Origin: Bacilli bacterium
GTDB lineage: Bacteria; Bacillota_I; Bacilli_A; RF39; UBA660
Direction: 5' to 3'
Length of the DNA stretch: 64,000 bases
Assembly: GCA_017544165.1 (NCBI GenBank)
Contig: JAFYER010000005.1
Coordinates: 62,001 to 126,000, forward strand
Shown here: piece after piece, positions 8,524-18,294 of the stretch
Layout: every line of letters begins with the position of its first letter
Numbering within the stretch: position 1 is the first letter of the stretch
Made by a program: the position numbers and the translations under genes
Notes under the pieces: generated by a model
Databases searched by the model: none
What the model was told of the DNA's origin: nothing
What the model saw: only the letters and a program-made list of their open reading frames with translations

Positions 8524-9717
8524 ATGGAAATATTAGCAGACAAAATTAGACCTAAAACGCTCGACGAAATATTAGGCCAAAAGCATTTAATTGGCAAAGA
8601 TAAACCTATTTATAATTTAATTAAAAACAAAAAAGTATTTTCGATGATTCTTTTTGGTAGACCTGGCACTGGTAAAACAACCCTAGCCAATGTGATAGCT
8701 AATGAGATTGATAAAAAATCATTTTTTTTAAATGCCGTAATGAATAACAAAGCCGATTTTGAATATGCCATTAGCGAAGCAAAAATGCTCGGAGATGCTA
8801 TTATAATCATTGATGAAATTCATCGCATGAATAAAGATAAACAAGATATATTATTACCATATATTGAAAATGGGACGATTATATTAATTGGTCTTACTAC
8901 GGCAAATCCTTATATGAAAGTAAATCCAGCAATTAGAAGTCGTGTTTCAATATTTGAGCTATATGAACTAAATCCAAATGATATTGCTTTAGGATTAACG
9001 AAAGCTTGCGAGTATTTAGATAAAATTAAAATTGACGACGAAGCAATAAAATATATCGCTACCCTAGCCTGCGGTGACATGCGTTTTGCTTTAAATTTGC
9101 TGGAGATTTCTTATTATAGTTGTAAAACTAAAAAAATAACTATAGATCATATAAAAGAGATTAATAGTAAGCCTAATGTTTATATCGATGCTAATGAAGA
9201 TGGCCACTATGATATGCTAAGTGCACTTCAAAAATCGATAAGAGGTTCTGATGTCGATGCATCTATTCATTATTTAGCTAGATTAATTATGGCTGGTGAC
9301 TTAGATTCTATTGAAAGACGATTATCAGTCATTGCATATGAAGATATTGGCCTTGCTAATCCTGGCATTGGTCCTCGACTTGAAAGTGCTATTAATGCGG
9401 CAGAAAGAGTTGGATTACCTGAAGCCCGTATTCCCCTAGCGGAAATTGTTATTGAAATGGCCCTATCGCCTAAAAGTAATAGTGCAATTTGCGCTATAGA
9501 TAGTGCCTTAAATGATATTAATCTAGGAAAGGCTTTAAAGATACCAAAGCATATTGTAAATGGTTCTAAAGATTATAAATATCCCCATAATTATAAAAAT
9601 GATTACGTCAAGCAACAATACTTACCTGATGAGATCAAAGATAAAAAATATTATATTCCTAAAGATAATAATATCGAAAATAATTTAAATAAAGTTCATA
9701 AAGAAAGGATTGGTTAA
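8524..9717 (+). CDS. rarA: Replication-associated recombination ATPase RarA/MgsA
   Basis: A AAA+ clamp-loader-like ATPase that acts at stalled replication forks. At 397 aa it has nearly the usual length. Walker A GRPGTGKTT is near residues 45-53 and Walker B IIIIDEIHR near 95-103. The TTANPYMKVNPAIRSR sensor segment and the C-terminal MgsA tetramerisation region (from about 235, with RRLSVIAYEDIGLANP) follow. Start has a GAGGT ribosome site. gpsA begins two bases after the stop, so the two are cotranscribed. Confidence 0.93.
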   Translation: MEILADKIRPKTLDEILGQKHLIGKDKPIYNLIKNKKVFSMILFGRPGTGKTTLANVIANEIDKKSFFLNAVMNNKADFEYAISEAKMLGDAIIIIDEIHRMNKDKQDILLPYIENGTIILIGLTTANPYMKVNPAIRSRVSIFELYELNPNDIALGLTKACEYLDKIKIDDEAIKYIATLACGDMRFALNLLEISYYSCKTKKITIDHIKEINSKPNVYIDANEDGHYDMLSALQKSIRGSDVDASIHYLARLIMAGDLDSIERRLSVIAYEDIGLANPGIGPRLESAINAAERVGLPEARIPLAEIVIEMALSPKSNSAICAIDSALNDINLGKALKIPKHIVNGSKDYKYPHNYKNDYVKQQYLPDEIKDKKYYIPKDNNIENNLNKVHKERIG

Positions 9718-9719
9718 AA

Positions 9720-10694
9720 ATGAAAATTGCAGTACTTGGAACTGGGGCATATGGTCTTGCTATAGCCCATTCACTAGCCAAAAATAAGCATAGCATTGTT
9801 ATGTGGACTGAAAATGAAAATAAATATAGTGAATGGTTAAATACTAAAAATCTAGCTTCAATAATACCCGATTATAATATGCCCGAAAATATTGAGGTAA
9901 ATAATGATATTGAATATGTTGTTAAGGATGCTAAAGCTATCTTTATTACATGCGCTTCACGATATGTTTATTCAGTAGCAAATCAAATTAAGAATTTATA
10001 TAATAAAACTATTCCTATTTGTATAGCTAGTAAAGGTATTGAAGAAATAACTTGTAGATTTATGTCAGATGTAGTTAAGGATGTATTACATTCAAGTAGT
10101 ATATGTGTTATATCTGGCCCTACTTTTGCCATTGATATTCTTCATAATGAACCCGTTGCATTGGCTATTGCTAGCACTAATTTCAAAGCGCGAAGTTTTA
10201 TAACTAAACTATTAAGCAGTGATACATTAAAATTAAGAAAGTCAAATGATTTAATTGGTGTGCAAATATGTGGTAGCGTTAAAAATATTATTGCAATTGC
10301 TTCTGGTATATTAGCGGGTTTAGGTTATTCAGAAAGCACTCAGGCTTTTTTAATTAATGAGTCTTTACACGACATTAAAGAGCTTATTGGTTATTTAGGT
10401 GGTAAGAAAAAAACAATATTATCTTATGCTGGAGTTGGTGACCTTTTAATGACTAGTATGTCTAAAAAAAGTAGGAATTACTCTTTTGGATTAGTATGCG
10501 CAACTGGTGATTCAAAACAAATCAATGATTTTTTGGATACTCATACAGTCGAAGGCTACTTCACACTTAAAATAGTAATTAAATTAATTAAAAGTAAAAA
10601 AATCAATATACCTATTATATACCTCATTAATAACATAGTCGAAGGTAAAAAAGATCCTCATGAACTTGCTAATTTCTTAATTAATAAAAAATAA
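9720..10694 (+). CDS. gpsA: Glycerol-3-phosphate dehydrogenase [NAD(P)+]
   Basis: Makes sn-glycerol-3-phosphate from dihydroxyacetone phosphate, the entry to membrane phospholipids. It has 324 aa, as expected. The N-terminal Rossmann motif GTGAYG is at residues 7-12. ASKGIE and SGPTFAIDI follow. The catalytic Lys lies in the GSVKNIIAIASGI segment, and the C-terminal domain carries GVGDLLMT. It is translated two bases after rarA and closed by a strong terminator. It supplies the backbone that the PlsC-like protein at 33 kb could acylate, though no direct link is shown. Confidence 0.95.
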   Translation: MKIAVLGTGAYGLAIAHSLAKNKHSIVMWTENENKYSEWLNTKNLASIIPDYNMPENIEVNNDIEYVVKDAKAIFITCASRYVYSVANQIKNLYNKTIPICIASKGIEEITCRFMSDVVKDVLHSSSICVISGPTFAIDILHNEPVALAIASTNFKARSFITKLLSSDTLKLRKSNDLIGVQICGSVKNIIAIASGILAGLGYSESTQAFLINESLHDIKELIGYLGGKKKTILSYAGVGDLLMTSMSKKSRNYSFGLVCATGDSKQINDFLDTHTVEGYFTLKIVIKLIKSKKINIPIIYLINNIVEGKKDPHELANFLINKK

Positions 10695-10696
10695 AA

Positions 10697-10721
10697 CAAG
10701 CACAAATATGCTTGCTTTTTT
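10697..10721 (+). terminator. Terminator after gpsA
   Basis: The 6-bp stem CAAGCA/TGCTTG (10697-10702, 10709-10714) is followed by C and six T. It overlaps the stop of the convergent gene at 10720. Confidence 0.85.
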
Positions 10722-11718
10722 ATTCTTCATCAGTATCAATGATATCATCAGCCTCATCGGGAATAGGTTCATCGTTGGTATCTACTGACTTTTCATCATT
10801 AAGGCTATATCTTTCAATAATATTATCAGTGTCATCTTTTATAACTAAATTCTCATCCACGATTGAATAAGTGATGTTCTTATTATTATTTTTAAATGTT
10901 TTTATTGAATCTAAGTTTAAGTCATAGTTGTATATTAATATATCACCATCTTTATTAGTTATAATTAATATTTCATTGTATAATTCATATTTTGTTATTT
11001 TAATTGATTTTAGCATTTCTTCGCCACTGTAGTTATATATATGATAAAAATCATCCTTCACAGTATAAATAAAATTATCATCGTAGTTATTAATATTTCC
11101 ACTAATATTTGTTGATAATGCATTTCCCTCTACATCTATAATAGTGTAATTACCCCCATCATCTCTTACAATTAAGCGTATTTCTTCGGGCAATCTTGTA
11201 ATCATATCTTTGCTAACTCCAATATATGAATAAATGTTTTGTAACTTATATATTACGCTTTCAGTATCAAATAAACCATATTTACCATCTTCATTTTGAA
11301 GAACAATATATGAATCAGCAATATTTATTCCATAATTTTTATATGACTTAAATGTACCAATTTTAATTTTATTTTTTAAACTATATAATACTAATTCTTC
11401 ACCATCTTGGATAAAGACATATCCATCTCCAAAAACCCCCATGGGCTCTTCATTATCACTTTTGTAATAAGAAAAATCATTACTATCATCAATGTTCTCA
11501 AAAGCACTATCGCATTGAGCATTTTGACATTCATAGGTACCAATTAATTTATTATTTAAGTAATAATAAAGTTTATTATCAATTTTATGAAGATGTTCAG
11601 GATTATCTCCTCTTATAGTTAAATAAATCTTATTTCCTAAACCAACTGCAGTAAATGGTAACGAAATAATAAGTAATATAACTATTAAGGGCAACACAAG
11701 CCTATTGTTCGTTTTCAT
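10720..11718 (-). CDS. Membrane-anchored beta-repeat protein, single module
   Basis: A 332-residue protein with one N-terminal hydrophobic anchor (about 7-28) and a long extracytoplasmic part of short beta-strand repeats, as in WG or propeller-like folds. The tail is acidic (last 25 residues mostly D/E). Near the start lies a module with IGTYECQN and a second Cys soon after, which recurs twice in the neighbouring 682-residue protein, so the two are paralogues. Its GGAGTG ribosome site and ATG lie inside the 3' end of that gene (17-base overlap), so translation is coupled. No enzymatic motif seen. Function unknown. Confidence 0.75.
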   Translation of the reverse strand: MKTNNRLVLPLIVILLIISLPFTAVGLGNKIYLTIRGDNPEHLHKIDNKLYYYLNNKLIGTYECQNAQCDSAFENIDDSNDFSYYKSDNEEPMGVFGDGYVFIQDGEELVLYSLKNKIKIGTFKSYKNYGINIADSYIVLQNEDGKYGLFDTESVIYKLQNIYSYIGVSKDMITRLPEEIRLIVRDDGGNYTIIDVEGNALSTNISGNINNYDDNFIYTVKDDFYHIYNYSGEEMLKSIKITKYELYNEILIITNKDGDILIYNYDLNLDSIKTFKNNNKNITYSIVDENLVIKDDTDNIIERYSLNDEKSVDTNDEPIPDEADDIIDTDEE

Positions 11719-13750
11719 TTATTGCACTCCAGTTTTTATCATATTTGTAATCAACTGAGGCATCGGATGTTTGCATAATACTAATTACATATGAATCGGA
11801 ATATTCTGTAATTTTATATGACTTTTCTAACTCAGCAATACTTACTTCTAAATCTTTTTCAAGCTTTCCCTGCTTACCATTTTCATATAAATATATATTT
11901 AATTTTTTATTTTTAATACCTACAAAAAAATCATCATAAAGTTTTACATAGTCTAATTCATTTGAAACAATTGTTCCACTTGATGGCGTAGACATGTTGT
12001 ATACCAAGTATCCTTTGTCTTTAACTACTAAATACTCATTTTGAAAGTCTATCATTTTAAATTTACTTGTGGCAAGTAAATCACCAGTTTTAGTGTATAA
12101 ATAATTTACATTACCTCTTGTTGCGATAATATTATCGTTTAAAAGAGATAAATTCTTTGTCCCGTTTCCATCTTCTTTAAATGATATAACACCAACTGGA
12201 GTTCCTTCTTTAAATGTAATTACGCCATAATTATCTTCCGTATTTTGGGCGTAAATAAGATTATTAATGCTATTGATAAATGTTATAGAATTATTGCCTA
12301 AGCCACTGTCTACAACTTTATATCTTGCTTTTTGAGTGTTACTTTTTAAATCATATAATATTATAATACTACTATCATCTTTAGAATCTTTTATAAATAC
12401 ATAATTTTCATTAAAAATAGGTATATATCCTTCACCTTCATACATAATATTGCCATCTTTTGCAACGAAACAATTGCCAAAATTCTTGCTACTTGCATTT
12501 ATTTTGTTTTGATTATTGCATTTATAGCTCCCTAATAATTCAGTTTTATCGAGATCTTTATAAAAATATAAAGTACCATCTAAATAACTTACATAATCAT
12601 ATTCTTCACTTAGTATAGACTCATATACATTAATTGTTTTTACACTTTTTGAGGATGAATCTTCGATTGAAATTGTACCATCAGCATTAATAGTTATAGT
12701 ATAAGCCTTTTTTGTATCAACTAGTAAATTGTCTTCGTCAAATATAAATTTCTTTTGATATGTATTAGATTTTATTCTAAAACCATTATTGAGTTTTGTA
12801 AGTTCACTACTGTATACAAACATCTTACCTTCATCAATTACAAATACGTAACTAGCTTTAAAGTCGATATAATTATATGAGCCCTCTAGAGCTCTGTTTC
12901 CAGCATAATCATAAAGATAATATTCTGTACCATCAGCTAATGCAACGTAATTAGAATCAAAGCATTTAATATCTTTATTAAAGAAATTAGTAATTCTTTT
13001 TTCATCAAGATCAATTAGAAAAGACTTGTCATTTTCTTTGGCAACGAATATTTTATTATCATCTATTATTCCTAAATATTCATAATCAAAATCAATAATT
13101 GTTTCCATGTCGTCTTCGAAAGATATAATTCCATATTTCTCGTCTTTGTCTTTTGCGACAATAAAATCTTCCTCGATATTGCCGTTTTTTATTAATAACA
13201 ATTCTTTTTCTATTTTTTTATCTTTAATATTATATAAGTTTATTTGGTTATCATCATATACAAACACAAAATTTTCGTTATATATTTTAGAATTTTTTTC
13301 TATAGGATGGCCTTTTTTATCGACATATAAAGGCGAGTTGAAATTATCTTCATTTGTTAGTTTTGCTATATAGCATTCCTCGACGTCTTTATTTTTACAT
13401 TCATATGTGCCGATGCTTTTAGAATCTTCATCTAAGAAAGTAAGAACACCATTTTTATATATATAATTCTCTTTTTCCAAAACGACATTTTCGACAACTG
13501 TTTCAGGTTTCTTTTCATCTTCTTTTATTACAAAAAAATATATACAAAGTCCTACTACTAATAAAATAGCTAATATTATGCAAATGATTGTAATTATTTT
13601 TGATTTCTTACTCATCTTATTCCAAAAAAATTCTTTTTTATGCTTTTTTCTTTTTTTCTTTACTATTAATTCATCCTCGTTTAGTGTAATGTTTTCAGCA
13701 GCATTACTTATCTCACCAGAGTTAATTTCAACAATTGTATTTTCGTCCAT
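11702..13750 (-). CDS. Membrane-anchored beta-repeat protein, double module
   Basis: A 682-residue paralogue of the protein at 10720-11718. A short cytoplasmic N-terminus with a KKKRKKHKK cluster precedes a transmembrane helix (about 50-72). The outside part has two copies of the cysteine module, one with SIGTYECKN and a later one with LLGSYKCNN, each leading a run of short strands with YVFV, YLYD and YGVI-type segments. ATG 13750 is chosen over GTG 13759 because the GTG falls in the AGAGGTG ribosome site. The gene overlaps its paralogue and looks like an internal duplication of the single-module form. Function unknown; it could be a surface scaffold or sensor. Confidence 0.75.
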   Translation of the reverse strand: MDENTIVEINSGEISNAAENITLNEDELIVKKKRKKHKKEFFWNKMSKKSKIITIICIILAILLVVGLCIYFFVIKEDEKKPETVVENVVLEKENYIYKNGVLTFLDEDSKSIGTYECKNKDVEECYIAKLTNEDNFNSPLYVDKKGHPIEKNSKIYNENFVFVYDDNQINLYNIKDKKIEKELLLIKNGNIEEDFIVAKDKDEKYGIISFEDDMETIIDFDYEYLGIIDDNKIFVAKENDKSFLIDLDEKRITNFFNKDIKCFDSNYVALADGTEYYLYDYAGNRALEGSYNYIDFKASYVFVIDEGKMFVYSSELTKLNNGFRIKSNTYQKKFIFDEDNLLVDTKKAYTITINADGTISIEDSSSKSVKTINVYESILSEEYDYVSYLDGTLYFYKDLDKTELLGSYKCNNQNKINASSKNFGNCFVAKDGNIMYEGEGYIPIFNENYVFIKDSKDDSSIIILYDLKSNTQKARYKVVDSGLGNNSITFINSINNLIYAQNTEDNYGVITFKEGTPVGVISFKEDGNGTKNLSLLNDNIIATRGNVNYLYTKTGDLLATSKFKMIDFQNEYLVVKDKGYLVYNMSTPSSGTIVSNELDYVKLYDDFFVGIKNKKLNIYLYENGKQGKLEKDLEVSIAELEKSYKITEYSDSYVISIMQTSDASVDYKYDKNWSAINENEQ

Positions 13751-13816
13751 AATATACACCTCTATTATTAAATTATATTATATCAAAATGCATTAATATT
13801 TGCAATTTATTATATG

Positions 13817-13838
13817 AAAAAAAGCCATTTATATGGCT
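13817..13838 (-). terminator. Terminator of the engB-der operon
   Basis: Read on the minus strand, the stem AGCCAT/ATGGCT (13823-13828, 13833-13838) is followed by a T run (13817-13823). It begins at the der stop codon. Confidence 0.8.
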
Positions 13839-15144
13839 AATCATCATTTTTATTTTTAAATTGAAGAATAATTGGTGTACCTTCGAGATCAAAAGATTTA
13901 CGTAATTCATTTTCCAAATATCTTTTGTAAGAAAAGTGAACTAAATTTTTATTATTAACTTCAAAAGTTATTTTTGGAGGCTTAAAGCCAGTTTGATGTG
14001 TAAAATAGATCTTTAATCGTTTTCCTTTAAAAGATGGAGGATTATGCATAGAAACCGCTTCTATAATAACATCATTTAATATGGATGTTGGTAATTCCTT
14101 ACTATAATTAATAAAGGATTTGATTATCGCAGGCATTAATTCACCAATTCGTTTTTTAGTCTTGGCAGAAACAAAAATAACTTTTGCATAGTCAGCAAAA
14201 TCAAATTCTAATTCAATTTTTTGTTTCCATTTTTTAAAAACCTCATTTGAATTTTTAATGGTATCCCATTTATTGACCGCAATTACTAATGCTTTTCCTG
14301 CGTCTATTGTGTATGATGCAATATGCTTATCATGCTCAATTATTCCTTCTTCGGCATTAATTACTAGAACGCATACATCGCTGCGATCAATAGCTTTCAT
14401 GCTACGCATAAAAGAATATTTTTCAATATTTTCATATATTTTGCCTTTTTTACGTAATCCAGCCGTGTCAATTGCGGTATATTCAAGACCATTATATTTA
14501 AATTTTGTATCTATCGCATCACGAGTTGTTCCTGCAATTTTAGATACAATTAAACGATTTTCATTTAAAAGGGCATTTATCAGACTACTTTTTCCTACAT
14601 TTGGCCTTCCTATAAAACAAAATTTTATGGTATCATCATCAATAATTTCACTGCTTTCATCAATATTTTCAACAATCATATCAAGCAATTTTGTAAAACC
14701 AATATTGTGTTCAGCGGATACTCCTACTACACTCTCAAAACCTAGTTCATAATAATTATATAAATTATTCTGTCTTGTTTTATTATCTAATTTATTAACT
14801 ACAATAATAACCTTTTTATTAGATTTATGTAAAATATTATTGACAAGTATATCATCATTATCAAGTTCAGTAAGCCCATCAACTACAAAAAGTATTACAT
14901 CTGATTCATCTATTGCAATTTGTGCTTGAACGATTATTTCTTTGCCAAAATCACAATTTTCAGCGGTTATACCGCCTGTATTAATTAAATGAAATGATTT
15001 ATTTTTATAATTAACTATTCCATAGATACGATCTCTAGTTATATTGGGAGTATCCATTATAATGGCTTTTTTCTCTTTTATTAAACGATTAAAAATGGTA
15101 CTTTTACCAACATTTGATTTTCCAATTAAACAAACTGTTTGCAT
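13837..15144 (-). CDS. der: Ribosome biogenesis GTPase Der (EngA)
   Basis: An essential double GTPase for 50S assembly, 435 aa. The first G domain begins at once with GKSNVGKST, followed by DTPNITRD. The second carries GRPNVGKSS, DTAGLRKKGKI and NKWD. The C-terminal KH-like domain runs from about 350 and ends in basic and acidic residues. ATG 15144 is preferred over GTG 15162 because the ribosome site AGGGTG lies between them and the protein then starts like its homologues (MQTVCLIGKSNVGKS). It overlaps nothing after this correction and is the last gene of the minus-strand operon that includes engB. Confidence 0.95.
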   Translation of the reverse strand: MQTVCLIGKSNVGKSTIFNRLIKEKKAIIMDTPNITRDRIYGIVNYKNKSFHLINTGGITAENCDFGKEIIVQAQIAIDESDVILFVVDGLTELDNDDILVNNILHKSNKKVIIVVNKLDNKTRQNNLYNYYELGFESVVGVSAEHNIGFTKLLDMIVENIDESSEIIDDDTIKFCFIGRPNVGKSSLINALLNENRLIVSKIAGTTRDAIDTKFKYNGLEYTAIDTAGLRKKGKIYENIEKYSFMRSMKAIDRSDVCVLVINAEEGIIEHDKHIASYTIDAGKALVIAVNKWDTIKNSNEVFKKWKQKIELEFDFADYAKVIFVSAKTKKRIGELMPAIIKSFINYSKELPTSILNDVIIEAVSMHNPPSFKGKRLKIYFTHQTGFKPPKITFEVNNKNLVHFSYKRYLENELRKSFDLEGTPIILQFKNKNDD

Positions 15145-15151
15145 AAACACC

Positions 15152-15583
15152 CTATGAAACACATTTATACTTGTTGTTTAAACTATCAGGAATATTTGAT
15201 TTCGTACTAATACAAGAATACACTCTATTATTTTTTAAATAGATTCTAATCTTTGCACTATTTGCTTCTTTTCCTTCATTAGTTTTAAATGAAGTGCTTT
15301 CATTATCACCAGTTAAATATTTTGATGATATTAAATCGGAAATTTTTTTATCAATGCATTTGTAACTAGTACCATTTATTGTGCAGTTGCTTGTCAATAA
15401 ATTTTTATTATCTTGACCCCAATTAGTTGCAGCCCCTAAAGCAAGTTGCAACTTTGTATCAAACATATTTTCATCAATTTTTGCTTTAATGCTAGTTATA
15501 CTTACAGTCCCAATCAACGAAACTACGCCAATTATAGCAATAGTAGCTAGTAATTCAGTTAATGTAAATCCTTTTTTATTCAT
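15152..15583 (-). CDS. Lone type IV pseudopilin-like protein
   Basis: A 143-residue protein opening with a textbook prepilin leader, KKGFTLTELLA, followed by a 20-residue hydrophobic helix. The prepilin peptidase would cut before the Phe, and the conserved Glu at +5 is present. The globular part has a Cys pair in the middle (NCTINGTSYKC) and two near the end (CIST, KCVS), fitting two disulfides. No pilus ATPase, platform protein or prepilin peptidase lies in the window. The gene sits between engB and der with an AAGGAG ribosome site, an unexpected place. It may be a competence-type minor pilin whose machinery is elsewhere. Confidence 0.85.
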   Translation of the reverse strand: MNKKGFTLTELLATIAIIGVVSLIGTVSITSIKAKIDENMFDTKLQLALGAATNWGQDNKNLLTSNCTINGTSYKCIDKKISDLISSKYLTGDNESTSFKTNEGKEANSAKIRIYLKNNRVYSCISTKSNIPDSLNNKYKCVS

Positions 15584-15594
15584 ATTAATCTCCT

Positions 15595-16176
15595 TTATAG
15601 ATATGAAGAAATAATATCTAATACTTCTTCTCTTCCCTTTCTAGTTATTGTCGAAAATGGAATAAAATCATTATTCTCATCTAATTTTAACAAGTCTCTA
15701 AATACCTTGTCTTGCTTTACACGGGCATTTTTAGATACTTTATCATATTTCGTAGCTATAATAGTAATTTTTAAATTATAATACTTTAAAAAATCATACA
15801 TAAGTAGATCATCATCACTTGGCTTATGTCGATAATCAATTAGTAAAAAAACGTGTTTTAATTCTGCCCTAGTTTTAAGATACTCCTCAATCATCATTCC
15901 AAATTTTTTTTGTTGTTCTTTTGAAACAGATGCATATCCATAACCAGGAACATCGACTAAGTAAAATGTATCATTAACTTCATAAAAATTTAAAGTCTGT
16001 GTTTTACCAGGTTTTGATGAAGTTCTTGCAAAATTTTTTCTTTCTATTAATGTATTTATAAAACTACTTTTTCCTACATTACTCTTTCCTACTAGTAAAA
16101 ATTCACACTTTTTATCTGTAGGGTATTGACTTATTCTTACCGCAATCTGCGGTTCTTTAACAGATAATATTTCCAT
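15595..16176 (-). CDS. engB: Ribosome biogenesis GTPase EngB (YsxC)
   Basis: A GTPase of 193 aa needed for 50S assembly. G1 GKSNVGKSS, the G2 segment SSKPGKTQT, G3 DVPGYGYA and G4 TKYD are all visible. ATG 16176 has a GGTGA ribosome site six bases upstream; the in-frame TTG at 16188 has none. It is the first of three genes in an engB-pseudopilin-der run, 11 bases ahead of the pseudopilin. Confidence 0.95.
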   Translation of the reverse strand: MEILSVKEPQIAVRISQYPTDKKCEFLLVGKSNVGKSSFINTLIERKNFARTSSKPGKTQTLNFYEVNDTFYLVDVPGYGYASVSKEQQKKFGMMIEEYLKTRAELKHVFLLIDYRHKPSDDDLLMYDFLKYYNLKITIIATKYDKVSKNARVKQDKVFRDLLKLDENNDFIPFSTITRKGREEVLDIISSYL

Positions 16177-16226
16177 TATGTTCACCAATAAAATTATAGC
16201 CTATATTAGTTTAAAAAGCAAATTCC

Positions 16227-17684
16227 TTATTTCGAATTTTTAATCTTTTCATATAATATTCTACCCATTTGAATACCAGAGGATGATGCCATAATAAGGC
16301 CTGTAGTAAGACCACCACCATCTCCAATTGAATATAAATTATTAATGCTTGTTTCAAAATTCTTGTCTAATTTTACAACGTTACTATAGAATTTTATTTC
16401 GGGTCCATACATTAAATTATCTGGATTAGCAAAACCAGGAATAACTTTATCTATAGCCTTAATTGTTTCAATAATATCGGTAAGTGTGCGATATCCCATT
16501 GCAAAAGAAATATCTCCTGGTGTAACATCAGTTAGTGTCGGAACTACACTATTATTGTCTAAATCTTTTTGCCAAGTTCTTTTACCATTCAATAGGTCAC
16601 CAAATCTTTGTATAACTAACTTTCCTGCACCTAATTGATTTAAATTCTCCGCTATATTTCTTCCATAATCAAGTGGTCTATCAAATGGCGTACTAAAATG
16701 ATGAGAAACAAGAATGGCTAAATTTGTATTAGTACTTTTTTTAGTTTTATAGGAGTGGCCGTTAGCTAGTATTATATTGTTATCATATACCTCAGTAGCG
16801 ACAAAACCGCTTGGATTTTGACAAAAAGTTCTAACCTTATCCTTAAATGGTTTAACTCTAGCAATAAATTTTGCTTCATATAAGTATTTATTTACATCTT
16901 TCATTATTTCATCTGGTAGCTCATACCTAATGCCAATATCAATAATTCCAGAATCAGTTTTAATTTTGTATTTATTACATATCTCGGCAAGCCAGTTTGC
17001 ACCCTTACGCCCAACTCCTAAAACAATATGATTAGCATATATTACATTTTCTTCATCTTGATGGAATGAATTAGCAATTTTAACACCGACACACTTATTA
17101 TTTTCTATTATTAAATCTTTGACTGTCGTATCAAACATTATATCTATTTTTTCATTTAAATAATCTTCTATTTTGTTAAAAAGTTCATGCGTTTTTTCAG
17201 TGCCAATATGTCTAATTGGATAAGTAACTAGTCTTAAATCATTTTCACTGGCTTTTTTCTGAAGCTCATTAATCTCTTTTTCATATTTAATCCCTTGCAG
17301 TTCGGGATCAGCCCCAAATTTTAAATAAATCTGGTCGGTATAGGCTATTATATCTTTAATTTCATCAGATGTGTAAAACTCTTTAAAAAAGCTTCCATCA
17401 TTACCTCCTAAATATATTTCACCTGCATGACCAGTTTTAGATAAATGATATGAATTTAATTTTCCATCTGAAAAGGCTCCAGCCCCTGAAAAACCAGCGG
17501 TAATAGCACAATAAGGTTTGCAATGTATGCACCGACCTATTTCCTCACGCGGACAAAATCTTTTCTTAATTGATTTGCCTTGTTCAATTATTAATATTTT
17601 AATATTAGAATTTTTTTGAATTAATTCGTAAGCAGTCATTATTCCTGATGGTCCAGCTCCAACTATTAATACATCATACTTCAT
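16227..17684 (-). CDS. FAD-dependent oxidoreductase, COG2509 type
   Basis: A 485-residue flavoprotein. The N-terminal Rossmann dinucleotide motif VGAGPSG is at residues 7-13, a second FAD contact GDGGGLTTGLIMASSSG is near the C-terminus, and the family hallmark FSGAGAFSDGKL follows at about 70-81. A cysteine cluster at about 45-61 (CPREEIGRCIHCKPYC) is typical of this uncharacterised family and could bind a metal cluster. The substrate is not known. Its start overlaps the preceding gene by 11 bases, so it is cotranscribed with the lipoprotein-like and M23 genes upstream. Confidence 0.85.
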   Translation of the reverse strand: MKYDVLIVGAGPSGIMTAYELIQKNSNIKILIIEQGKSIKKRFCPREEIGRCIHCKPYCAITAGFSGAGAFSDGKLNSYHLSKTGHAGEIYLGGNDGSFFKEFYTSDEIKDIIAYTDQIYLKFGADPELQGIKYEKEINELQKKASENDLRLVTYPIRHIGTEKTHELFNKIEDYLNEKIDIMFDTTVKDLIIENNKCVGVKIANSFHQDEENVIYANHIVLGVGRKGANWLAEICNKYKIKTDSGIIDIGIRYELPDEIMKDVNKYLYEAKFIARVKPFKDKVRTFCQNPSGFVATEVYDNNIILANGHSYKTKKSTNTNLAILVSHHFSTPFDRPLDYGRNIAENLNQLGAGKLVIQRFGDLLNGKRTWQKDLDNNSVVPTLTDVTPGDISFAMGYRTLTDIIETIKAIDKVIPGFANPDNLMYGPEIKFYSNVVKLDKNFETSINNLYSIGDGGGLTTGLIMASSSGIQMGRILYEKIKNSK

Positions 17685-18294
17685 TATAAACCTCTTCTGT
17701 TTTAATATTAAATATACTTCCGTTACTTACTACAATTATGACTTTTAATTCTGTATTATCGTATGTTGACTTATACCAGTAAGTATAGGTACTCATGTTT
17801 TTAGTGGAACTTACAAAATAATAATCATACTTTGGATTATTAACTGTAACACTATAGTCAGGATAAAAATAACTTTCATATAATATCGTCAGATAATTAT
17901 TACAAATAATCTGTCTATTAGGTTCAATTTCATAGTCTTCACTATAATATTTGTCAAAACCAATGTCCCGATATTTAATATAGCATTTGCCATTTTTTAC
18001 ATAGACACCTGATGTGTTTTGATCTGTTGTATAGTACGCATTACTGCGTATAATATAATCATCTAATAAAATCTCTTCGTCATTGTGAGTTAAATGGCTT
18101 AAATATTCGTCAATTATGTTTTTATCTTCTTTTCTAATCTTTTTTTCGTCATATTTATCAGTTTTATAAAAGCTAATGATTGTGTCAGCAACAAAAAGAT
18201 AATATGAGTCATCATTTTTATTAAACTTGCTAAATATAATAACCCCTATTATAAGTAATAATATAATTCCTAAAATTAAATAACTTTTTTTCAT
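17674..18294 (-). CDS. Membrane-anchored protein of unknown function
   Basis: A 206-residue protein with one N-terminal hydrophobic helix (about 5-22) and a Tyr/Asp-rich extracytoplasmic part. No lipobox Cys is present, so it is an anchored rather than lipidated protein. Two Cys (in GKCYIKY and IICNN) could form a disulfide. It shares a TAATG overlap with the M23 peptidase gene upstream, so the two are translationally coupled and may act together outside the cell. No family recognised. Confidence 0.65.
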   Translation of the reverse strand: MKKSYLILGIILLLIIGVIIFSKFNKNDDSYYLFVADTIISFYKTDKYDEKKIRKEDKNIIDEYLSHLTHNDEEILLDDYIIRSNAYYTTDQNTSGVYVKNGKCYIKYRDIGFDKYYSEDYEIEPNRQIICNNYLTILYESYFYPDYSVTVNNPKYDYYFVSSTKNMSTYTYWYKSTYDNTELKVIIVVSNGSIFNIKTEEVYNEV

